Positions 1-5,450 of a DNA stretch of 12,695 nt are shown here, piece by piece. The notes under the pieces are model-generated. The model did not search any database. It had not been told where the DNA came from and saw only the letters and a program-made list of their open reading frames with translations. How positions within the stretch are numbered: position 1 is the stretch's first letter; each line of letters opens with the position of its first letter. Origin of the DNA: Synergistaceae bacterium UBA5560 (GTDB lineage: Bacteria; Synergistota; Synergistia; Synergistales; Aminiphilaceae); NCBI GenBank assembly GCA_002425685.1, contig DIMS01000117.1:1-12695 (forward strand), written 5' to 3'. Position numbers and translations under genes: made by a program.

Positions 1-99
1 GGAGGACGGAAAGGCAGTCGCCCTATTCGTCGGATCGAGATGGATCCGGTCTACGCGGAGATTGCGCGGAAGCGCATCGGGGAGTGTGTCGGGAAATGA
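1..99 (+). CDS. C-terminal end of a probable DNA methyltransferase (partial)
   Basis: Frame 1 is open from the window edge to a TGA at 97-99. Its last residues contain IEMDPVYAEIARKRIGE. This matches the usual end of phage N6-adenine/N4-cytosine methyltransferases, where an acidic residue in a [G]IExDPxYxxIAxxRI segment closes the SAM-binding fold. That family assignment rests on this short motif only. The stop overlaps the start of the recombinase gene as ATGA, so the two are probably translationally coupled. Upstream of the motif, frame 1 reads as a poor RPIRR segment, whereas frame 2 reads AVALFVG, which would join naturally to IEMDP. A one-base frameshift near 38-43 is therefore possible, in which case this may be a broken copy. 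The rest of the gene lies outside the window. Confidence 0.5.
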   Translation, partial: GGRKGSRPIRRIEMDPVYAEIARKRIGECVGK

Positions 100-725
100 G
101 GAAACCGTCGCGGGTGAGCCGAACCACGCAACCCATCCGGAGCCGTTCCGACCGGGACGCAATGGCTGGATATTTCTGGCGGCGGAACGCCCGCGACTAC
201 GCGCTCTTCCTGTTCGGGCTCTACACGGGGCGCAGGATCACCGACATTGTGAAGCTGAATGTGGGCGACGTCGCCCACGTCGACCGGCGAGGTCGGCTCA
301 GTGTCACGGAGCGGATGGAAATCGTCGAACGCAAGACGGGAAAGGTCATCGACCTGATCCTCCATCCCTCGGCACGGCGGGCGCTGTCCAGGTATTTCCG
401 GGAGCGGATGCGGGAGGCGCCCTCCAAGGGTGCCCTGCTGCACGAGCCCCTCTTCAAGAGCCGCAAGGCGAATCGGCACGGGGACCGCAGGATTTCCCAG
501 CAGCACGCATGGAGGCTTCTGCGGCGTGCCGCGTCGGCATGCGGCATCACCTACAAGGTCGGAACACACAGCCTTAGGAAGACCTTCGGGTATTCGCTCT
601 ACCAGGAGGGGACGAGCATAGAGCTCATCCAGCGCCTGCTGAACCACAGCTCGCCGGACGTCACCCTGGCCTACATCGGAATCACCAGGGACGACATGGA
701 CAATGCCGTGCTCTCCCTTCCGTAG
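96..725 (+). CDS. Short tyrosine recombinase (integrase family), catalytic domain only
   Basis: This is a tyrosine-type site-specific recombinase that would cut and rejoin DNA through a 3'-phosphotyrosine intermediate. From the ATG at 96 the protein is 209 residues. The full catalytic set is visible: Arg47 (YTGRRITDIV), a beta-hairpin Lys near 80 (ERKTGK), His158 and Arg161 (THSLRK), His184 (LLNHSS) and Tyr193 (TLAYIGI). Typical integrases are 320-400 residues. Here only about 40 residues precede the first catalytic Arg, so the arm-binding and most of the core-binding domain are absent. I chose ATG 96 over the GTG at 84 because it forms an ATGA overlap with the upstream stop. GGGGAG at 79-84 could be its ribosome site. 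Its place beside terminase rather than in a lysogeny module suggests a role other than, or in addition to, prophage integration, such as dimer resolution. That role is inference. Confidence 0.85.
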   Translation: MRKPSRVSRTTQPIRSRSDRDAMAGYFWRRNARDYALFLFGLYTGRRITDIVKLNVGDVAHVDRRGRLSVTERMEIVERKTGKVIDLILHPSARRALSRYFRERMREAPSKGALLHEPLFKSRKANRHGDRRISQQHAWRLLRRAASACGITYKVGTHSLRKTFGYSLYQEGTSIELIQRLLNHSSPDVTLAYIGITRDDMDNAVLSLP

Positions 726-738
726 GGATGTCTCAGGC

Positions 739-747
739 TGTGGATAA
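739..747 (-). promoter_or_regulatory. DnaA-box 9-mer, copy 1
   Basis: The + strand reads TGTGGATAA, so the - strand reads TTATCCACA, an exact match to the classical high-affinity bacterial DnaA box. It lies 14 bp downstream of the recombinase stop codon. An identical copy in the same orientation sits at 1148-1156, at the other end of the non-coding region. Binding by DnaA is inferred from the sequence match only; the repeat could also serve a phage protein. Confidence 0.45.
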
Positions 748-859
748 ACCGGCGGAAGGAAGGGCGGAAACCTGAAAACAGCCCGCCGCCGATTCGCCGC
801 GAAAAAAAACGGGACCCCTTTCCCAAAGGCGGTGTTTGCAGGCACCGGGGGCGTCTCTC

Positions 860-890
860 GAATGTTAATCTTTATAGGTTTGTAGCATTC
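860..890. repeat. Imperfect 31-bp inverted repeat, possible operator or recombination site
   Basis: GAATGTTA at 860-867 is mirrored by TAGCATTC at 883-890, seven of eight positions being complementary, around a 15-bp A/T-rich centre. Such a dyad could bind a dimeric repressor. Alternatively, because a tyrosine recombinase gene ends 135 bp upstream, it could be a core recombination site with two inverted recombinase-binding arms. The sequence alone cannot decide between these. Confidence 0.35.
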
Positions 891-931
891 ACTTTCGCGG
901 GCCGGAAAAGCCTGCAATCACAAGATTTTTC

Positions 932-988
932 GGGTCCTCCCTCCGGGGGGACCCTCGCGGTCGGCCCGCTGACCCCGGGTTTCGGCTA
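932..988. other. Candidate cos cleavage region (cosN-like)
   Basis: GGGTCCTCCC (932-941) pairs with GGGGGGACCC (945-954) around a TCC loop. This gives a 10-bp dyad with a single G-T pair and no following T tract, so it is not a terminator. The sequence just after the dyad, GACCCTCGCGG (950-960) and CGGGTTTCGGCTA (976-988), closely resembles the left end of the lambda genome, which contains GACCTCGCGG and CGGGTTTTCGCTA. The GGGGGG run at 945-950 lies 215 bp before the small terminase start; in lambda the mature end lies about 190 bp before Nu1. Since the terminase genes here are also lambda-type, this is the best candidate for the packaging cut site. The exact cut positions cannot be read from the sequence. 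Confidence 0.5.
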
Positions 989-1008
989 GCCACAGGATTG
1001 TACGATTT

Positions 1009-1071
1009 CGTTTCGTTCGTTTGACCAAAGGGATAACTCATTGCAAATACTGATCATTGAAAAACGAAACG
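1009..1071. promoter_or_regulatory. CGTTTC-type inverted repeats, candidate cosB (terminase binding)
   Basis: CGTTTCGTT at 1009-1017 recurs inverted as AACGAAACG at 1063-1071, a perfect 9-bp inverted repeat. It is part of a TTTCG-rich tract (1004-1021). Lambda gpNu1 binds R sites with the core CGTTTC; lambda R3 begins about 53 bases from the left end, and here the first copy begins about 65 bases after the start of the candidate cosN G run. The A/T-rich spacer could be bent by a host protein, but I find no good IHF consensus in it. Confidence 0.4.
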
Positions 1072-1078
1072 GCCTTTT

Positions 1079-1107
1079 TTGACAGGGTAATTATGACTCT
1101 GCGCAAT
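1079..1107 (+). promoter_or_regulatory. Possible sigma70-type promoter upstream of terminase
   Basis: An exact TTGACA -35 hexamer lies at 1079-1084. Seventeen bases later comes CGCAAT (1102-1107), a poor -10 matching TATAAT at three of six positions. The surrounding DNA is A/T-rich compared with the rest of the window. A weak or activator-dependent late promoter for the terminase operon would fit this position, about 50 bases before the terminase start. The weak -10 keeps confidence low. Confidence 0.3.
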
Positions 1108-1147
1108 GTATTCTTATTGGTTGCAGCAGAATATATTGCACGAGGAG

Positions 1148-1156
1148 TGTGGATAA
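1148..1156 (-). promoter_or_regulatory. DnaA-box 9-mer, copy 2
   Basis: A second exact TGTGGATAA (TTATCCACA on the - strand) sits between the AGGAG ribosome site (1143-1147) and the GTG start (1160) of the small terminase gene. A protein bound here could block translation-competent transcript formation or replication and packaging traffic. It has the same orientation as the copy at 739-747. Confidence 0.4.
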
Positions 1157-1159
1157 CCA

Positions 1160-1678
1160 GTGTCGGACGTGCAATCCTTCAGTAAGACAGAGTGCCGAAC
1201 CTGCTCCACACCCGAGATCGCTACCCTTCTTCTATTGACGGAACGGAGGGTCCAGCAGCTCGCAAAGGAAAAGGTCATTCCGCGCGTCGGGCGCGGGGAG
1301 TTCGAGCTTGCCCCTGCGGTCCAGGGGTACATCCGTTTCCTCCAGGAGCGGATGCAGTCCGGTGACGACCCCGATCTGACCAGAGAGCGCGCCCTTCTGA
1401 CGAAGGTGCAGCGCGAAACCGCGGAACTGGAGCTGGCGGCGATGCGCGGAGACATGCACAAGAGCGAGGATGTGATGACGGTATGGACGGAGTGCGTGGT
1501 CAATTGCAGATCGCGGCTTCTGGCTGTCCCGGCCAAGCTCGCTCCGGTCCTCTTCGAGGCGGAATCGGTGGTGGACATCCAGGAGATCCTGAAGAAGGCA
1601 ATCTACGAGGCTCTCAATGAGCTTGCGGAATACAGCTCGGAGCGAATATCGGGTATGGTCCCTGTGGACGAGGTTTGA
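1160..1678 (+). CDS. Terminase small subunit, gpNu1-like
   Basis: This is the DNA-recognition subunit of the packaging motor; it binds the packaging site and recruits the large subunit. The 172-residue protein has an N-terminal winged helix-turn-helix (about residues 16-60, STPEIATLLLLTERRVQQLA followed by a GRGEFEL wing). A charged helical segment follows (about 70-105, TKVQRETAELELAAMRGD), as in the lambda Nu1 family, which is about 180 residues long. An in-frame TAA at 1154 makes the GTG at 1160 the first possible start. AGGAG at 1143-1147 is 12 bases upstream, a somewhat long spacing. The 3' end overlaps the large-subunit gene by 62 bases. The cos-like DNA just upstream would be its target, by analogy with lambda. 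Confidence 0.88.
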   Translation: MSDVQSFSKTECRTCSTPEIATLLLLTERRVQQLAKEKVIPRVGRGEFELAPAVQGYIRFLQERMQSGDDPDLTRERALLTKVQRETAELELAAMRGDMHKSEDVMTVWTECVVNCRSRLLAVPAKLAPVLFEAESVVDIQEILKKAIYEALNELAEYSSERISGMVPVDEV

Positions 1679-3566
1679 CGATCTGTGGAAGCCGCCCCCG
1701 GAAATCTCCGTGGCGGACTGGGCCGACAGGGAGCGCCGCCTCTCGAAGGAATCGAGCGTCGAGCCGGGGCGGTGGGTGACGGACAGGGCTCCCTACCAGC
1801 GCGGGATCATGGACGCGATCTCCGATCCTCGCAGGCAGGACGTGGTCATCATGAGTGCCGCCCAGGTGGGGAAGAGCGAGATCCTCAACAACACGATTGG
1901 GATGCACATCGACATCGACCCGTGCCCCATGATGATGGTGCAGCCCACCATCGACGACGCGGAGGACTACAGCAAGGACCGCATTGCGCCGATGATCCGG
2001 GACACTCCGTGTCTCTCGGGCAAGGTGAAGGACCCGAGATCCCGCGATTCCGGAAACACCCTGCGCCACAAGAAGTTCCCCGGGGGGCAGCTCTTCCTCG
2101 GAGGGGCGAACTCTCCCTCCGGGCTGGCCTCGAAACCGATCCGGCTGCTTCTTCTGGACGAGATCGACAGGTATCCCGCCTCGGCGGGCACGGAGGGCGA
2201 CCCGGTCCTGCTCGCGCGCAAGCGGACACAGAACTTCTGGAACCGCAAGGTCGTCCAGGTGAGCACGCCGACGATCAAGGGCCTGAGCCGGATCGAGAAG
2301 CTGTACGAATCCTCGACGATGGAGCAGTGGCATGTGCCCTGTCCGAAGTGCGGTGTCGCCCACCCTATCGAATGGGGCAACTTCGACTACGGGGATCCCG
2401 ACGACATTCGTCTGAAGTGCCCCTTGTGCGGGGAGTACAGCGGCGAGCAGGAGTGGAAATCACAGCAGTTCCGCGGCCGGTGGGTGGCGAGGAGGGAGCA
2501 CCACGTCCGCGGCTTCCATATCAACGCCTTTTCGTCTCCGTGGGCGTCGTGGCGAGAGATTGTTTTCGCCTATCAGGAGGCCAAAAAGGACGGCGACGAT
2601 GCCTTGAAGGTGTGGTGGAACACCGTACTCGGCCTTCCCTGGGAGGAGCACGGCAACGCCATCGAGGTGGAGAGCCTTGAATCCCACCGGGAGGAGTATG
2701 CGGCGGAAGTTCCGGATGGAGTCCTGGTCCTCACCTGCGGTGTTGACACCCAGGATGACAGGCTTGAGGCGGAGATCGTCGGATGGGGGCCGAAGCGGGA
2801 ATCCTGGGGCATCCAGTACAGGGTGTTCTACGGGGATCCCGGGCAGTCGCTCGTGTGGGAGGCCCTGGACGAGTTTCTCCTGTCCCTGTGGTCTTATGCG
2901 GACGGGGAGCAGATCGGAATTGCGTGCACGTGTATCGATTCCGGAGGTCACTTCACGGACGAGGTGTACAAGTTCGTGAAGCCACGCGAGCGCCGGAACG
3001 TCTTTGCAATAAAGGGATCGTCCATGCCAGGGCGTCCTGGGGTCGGCAAGCCGAGCCGGAGCAACCGCCGGCGGGTTGCCCTCTTCAGTCTCGGGGTGGA
3101 TTCGCTGAAGGGAAGTCTTTTCTCCCGCCTGAAGGCGGAGGCGCCGGGTCCTGGATACTGTCACTGGCCGAAGGACCTGAAGGCGAACCACCGCGGCTAC
3201 GACAATCCCTACTTCAGGGGGCTCGTCTCGGAGAAGCTGGTGGTACGCAGGGTGAACGGAAAAATGAAGGCGGAGTGGGTGAAGCGTTCCGTCGGCGCGA
3301 GGAATGAACCTCTGGACGTCAGGATATACGCCTCTGCGGCCCTGGAGATCCTGAATCCGGATCTGGACCGGAACAGGGAGCGGAGGACCGTGAAAAAACC
3401 CTCCGGCAGCAAGTCGAAGCGAAAGAAGCCGTCGAAGGTGGTGCAGCGGCAGCCTGAACCGCCTCGGGAGCCGGAAGGGAAGCCTCCGGAGATGGACGCC
3501 GCGAAACAGCCCGTGTCCGCTGCGGCGGGGAGGGGACGTGTCCGTGTCCTGAGCAGAGGATTGTAG
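1617..3566 (+). CDS. Terminase large subunit, GpA-like ATPase/nuclease
   Basis: This is the packaging motor ATPase and genome-cutting nuclease that docks on the portal. The 649-residue protein has the typical GpA opening (EISVADWADRERRL then EPGRWVTDRAPYQRGIMDAI). A Walker-A variant AAQVGKS lies at 81-87 (Lys86) and a Walker B LLLLDEID at 177-184. A zinc-binding pair follows (CPKC 242-245 and CPLC 268-271), and the nuclease acidic residues are near Asp377 (GVDTQDD), Asp441 (CIDSGG) and Asp567 (NEPLDVRIYA). Residues about 583-625 form a Lys/Arg/Pro-rich tail of unknown use, possibly for DNA or partner contact. GAGG at 1607-1610 precedes the ATG at 1617. The gene starts inside the small-subunit gene, so the pair is translationally coupled. 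An intrinsic terminator begins at its stop codon. Confidence 0.95.
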   Translation: MSLRNTARSEYRVWSLWTRFDDLWKPPPEISVADWADRERRLSKESSVEPGRWVTDRAPYQRGIMDAISDPRRQDVVIMSAAQVGKSEILNNTIGMHIDIDPCPMMMVQPTIDDAEDYSKDRIAPMIRDTPCLSGKVKDPRSRDSGNTLRHKKFPGGQLFLGGANSPSGLASKPIRLLLLDEIDRYPASAGTEGDPVLLARKRTQNFWNRKVVQVSTPTIKGLSRIEKLYESSTMEQWHVPCPKCGVAHPIEWGNFDYGDPDDIRLKCPLCGEYSGEQEWKSQQFRGRWVARREHHVRGFHINAFSSPWASWREIVFAYQEAKKDGDDALKVWWNTVLGLPWEEHGNAIEVESLESHREEYAAEVPDGVLVLTCGVDTQDDRLEAEIVGWGPKRESWGIQYRVFYGDPGQSLVWEALDEFLLSLWSYADGEQIGIACTCIDSGGHFTDEVYKFVKPRERRNVFAIKGSSMPGRPGVGKPSRSNRRRVALFSLGVDSLKGSLFSRLKAEAPGPGYCHWPKDLKANHRGYDNPYFRGLVSEKLVVRRVNGKMKAEWVKRSVGARNEPLDVRIYASAALEILNPDLDRNRERRTVKKPSGSKSKRKKPSKVVQRQPEPPREPEGKPPEMDAAKQPVSAAAGRGRVRVLSRGL

Positions 3567-3599
3567 CGTCGGCCGCTGAAAAGCGACCGACGCTTTTTT
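3566..3599 (+). terminator. Rho-independent terminator after terminase
   Basis: GCGTCGG (3566-3572) pairs with CCGACGC (3587-3593), and CGCT (3574-3577) pairs with AGCG (3582-3585). The two stems are separated by one C/A mismatch and closed by a GAAA tetraloop, and six T follow at 3594-3599. This is a textbook intrinsic terminator lying between two parts of one late operon. It would reduce or condition expression of the head and tail genes unless a second promoter or antitermination is used. Confidence 0.88.
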
Positions 3600-3618
3600 C
3601 ATGGACGGAGGTGGTGCG

Positions 3619-3840
3619 ATGAACATGTCGCGGCTCGATGCATTGCGCCGGCGTCTGGAGATGTATCTCGCGGCGGAGGCCGCGATCCTTTCCAGCCAGT
3701 CATATGAGATGGAGGGGTTGAAGCTGACGCGGGCGAATCTGGAGGCCGTGCAGAGGACGATTTCCGTGCTTGAAGGGAAGATCGGGCGACTGTCCGGAGG
3801 GCGTGGACGGATGCGCGAGATCGTCCCAAAGGACTGGTGA
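3619..3840 (+). CDS. gpW-like head-tail connector protein (DUF6148 type)
   Basis: This is a small protein of 73 residues. Family members of this size and position are thought to join or stabilise the head-tail connection, like lambda gpW (68 residues). It is mostly helical: LDALRRRLEMYLAAEAAIL, then SQSYEMEGLKLTRANLEAVQ, then a basic end with GRGRMREIVPKDW. The SQSY...LTRANL...R..IP pattern is what I recall for DUF6148. An earlier in-frame ATG at 3601 is not credible, because it abuts the terminator T tract and has no ribosome site. GGAGG at 3607-3611 lies 7 bases before the ATG at 3619, which sets the start. The TGA overlaps the portal start (TGATG). Confidence 0.75.
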   Translation: MNMSRLDALRRRLEMYLAAEAAILSSQSYEMEGLKLTRANLEAVQRTISVLEGKIGRLSGGRGRMREIVPKDW

Positions 3841-5450
3841 TGACCATGCTGGAGGGACTTGTCCGGGCGCTGGCTCCTGGGTTCGCCCTGAAGCGGGAGA
3901 TGGCGCGTGCCAGGCTTGATGCGCTGGAAAGGACGCGGGCTTTCCTTGATGCCGGCTATTCGCACCATGGTGCGAGCAGGCAGCGGACGTCCATGCTTTC
4001 CTGGATTTCCACGTCGAAAAGCCCCGACGAGGATATCGGGCAGAACCTCGGCCTGCTGCGGGAGCGGTCGCGGGATCAGTACTACGGTGTTCCGCTGGCT
4101 CGGGGAGCCGTCGAGCGCATCGCCACGTCTTCGGTGGGGCCGGGGCTGAAGCCGAAGTTCAGCATCAACCGAGAACGCCTGGGCCTGTCCGAAGCGGAGG
4201 CGGACGCATGGGAGGACCATGCCGAGCGCGAGTTCGGCTACTGGGCCGAGTCGAAGGACTGCGATAGCTCCAGGCGCTGCAACTTCTACGAAATGCAGGC
4301 ACTGGCGTTCCTCGGAATTCTGATGAACGGCGACGTGTTCGCCGCCCTGCCGATGAAGTCTCTTCCGGGGAGGCTCTACGATCTGCGGGTGCGCCTGATC
4401 GAGGGGGACCGGGTGTGCGATCCGGACAGGAAGCCGACGGGGGTTCGCCTCTGCGAGGGAATGGAGATGGACGCGGACGGCGTGCCGGTGGCCGCGTGGG
4501 TGGCGAATCGCCATCCGAAGGCGGAGGGCTTGGCTCTGCCGCGTCTCGAGTGGGCTCGGGTTCCGCTTTATGGCGAGCAATCCGGAAGGCGGAATCTGCT
4601 GCATCTGATGCGCCCGGAGCGCGTGGACCAGCCGAGGGGTGTTCCGCTGCTCGCCCCGGTGCTCGAAACGCTGAAGCAGCTCGGGCGCTACACAGATGCA
4701 GAACTCATGGCATCTGTGGTCAACGGCATGTACAGCATCTTTTTCGAGCATGACGCGAAGGAGATGGAGGTCGGTGAGGAATCCTACACTCTGGACGAAT
4801 CCGGAGCGGAGGAGGACCTCCTCGGGCGCGTGCGGTTGGGGTACGGCTCGGTCTTCGACCTGCCCCCTGGGGTGAAGGCGAACGCGGCGGCTCCCGGGAG
4901 GCCGAATCAGGCGTTCGACGCTTTCGTTCTGGCGGTGTGTCGTCAGGTGGGGGCGGCGCTTGGGATTCCGTACGAGCTTCTGGTGCTGAACTTCACCTCG
5001 TCGTACTCGGCCTCCAGGGGCGCGCTCCTGGAGGCGTGGAAGCTCTTCAAGATCTGGCGCGAGTGGTTCGCGGGGAATTTCTGTCAGCCGATCCTCTTCG
5101 AATGGCTCTGCGAGGCCGTGCTGAAGGGGCGGATCGACGCGCCGGGTTTTTTCGAGGATCCGATGGCGGCCTACTGTTATTCGTGGGTGGACTGGTACGG
5201 TCCCGCGCAGGGGCAGCTTGACCCGCTGAAAGAGGTCAACGCGGCCCAGAAGCGCATCGAGATCAACGCCAGTTCGGAATCGCGGGAGGCCATGGAACTG
5301 ACCGGGTCCGAGTGGGAGATGAACGTGCGTCTTCGTGCGAAGGAGGAGGCGGTGAAAAAGGAGCTGAAGCTGAGTTCCGCCGGGTATTCGGAACCTGTTC
5401 CCGTTCCAGGAGGCGGCGAAGACGGCGCAGAGGAGAGTGATGGCATGTGA
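3840..5450 (+). CDS. Portal protein, lambda gpB family
   Basis: This protein forms the dodecameric ring at one capsid vertex through which DNA enters and leaves, and to which terminase and connector bind. The 536-residue protein carries typical lambda-portal features: an early LLRERSRDQYYGVPLARGAV segment (about 74-92), SVGPGLKPK (about 98-106), a wing with FLGILMNGDVF and LRVRLIEGDRV (about 157-192), and a C-terminal QLDPLKEVNAAQKRIEIN segment followed by charged helices. The ATG at 3840 overlaps the previous stop, and AAAGGA at 3828-3833 fits as ribosome site; a GTG at 3837 is the alternative. The last 40 residues are Glu/Lys/Gly-rich, ending GGGEDGAEESDGM. The gene overlaps the protease start by GTGA. 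Confidence 0.93.
   Translation: MTMLEGLVRALAPGFALKREMARARLDALERTRAFLDAGYSHHGASRQRTSMLSWISTSKSPDEDIGQNLGLLRERSRDQYYGVPLARGAVERIATSSVGPGLKPKFSINRERLGLSEAEADAWEDHAEREFGYWAESKDCDSSRRCNFYEMQALAFLGILMNGDVFAALPMKSLPGRLYDLRVRLIEGDRVCDPDRKPTGVRLCEGMEMDADGVPVAAWVANRHPKAEGLALPRLEWARVPLYGEQSGRRNLLHLMRPERVDQPRGVPLLAPVLETLKQLGRYTDAELMASVVNGMYSIFFEHDAKEMEVGEESYTLDESGAEEDLLGRVRLGYGSVFDLPPGVKANAAAPGRPNQAFDAFVLAVCRQVGAALGIPYELLVLNFTSSYSASRGALLEAWKLFKIWREWFAGNFCQPILFEWLCEAVLKGRIDAPGFFEDPMAAYCYSWVDWYGPAQGQLDPLKEVNAAQKRIEINASSESREAMELTGSEWEMNVRLRAKEEAVKKELKLSSAGYSEPVPVPGGGEDGAEESDGM

Larger units (their letters stand above)
726..1159. other. 434-bp non-coding control region between recombinase and terminase
   Basis: I see no credible gene on either strand here, although the flanking genes leave almost no spacing elsewhere in the window. 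The region is mosaic. It begins GC-rich, has an A/T-rich patch around 860-890, a very GC-rich hairpin block at 930-980, and then a markedly A/T-rich stretch from about 1000 to 1140. It contains two DnaA-box 9-mers at its two ends, a 31-bp dyad, a cos-like hairpin block, CGTTTC repeats and a possible promoter, each listed separately. No convincing terminator follows the recombinase gene; the T tracts present are not preceded by a stable stem. Its position directly upstream of the small terminase gene is where lambda-type phages keep cos. Confidence 0.7.

Noticed and set aside
925..954. Hairpin with nearby T tract as a terminator
   Set aside because: The T tract precedes the stem on the + strand and becomes an A tract after it on the - strand, so it does not fit an intrinsic terminator in either direction.
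1021..1051. TTGACC as a second promoter
   Set aside because: The only -10 candidates are poor or at 19-base spacing.
1041..1070. IHF-binding site in the spacer of the candidate cosB
   Set aside because: The best match on either strand misses key consensus positions.
1061..1080. AAAAACG...CCTTTTTT as a terminator before the terminase promoter
   Set aside because: Only five A-T pairs can form, which is too weak a stem.
3601..3618. ATG at 3601 as start of the gpW-like gene
   Set aside because: It directly abuts the terminator T tract and has no ribosome site; the ATG at 3619 has GGAGG 7 bases upstream.
2460..4751. Very long open frame on the - strand (763 codons), and similar ones at 5177-6967, 7162-8772 and 10169-12085
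   Set aside because: They are antisense to clearly recognised phage genes, are rich in Arg, His and Pro, show no family motifs and have no ribosome sites; such shadows are expected in GC-rich DNA.
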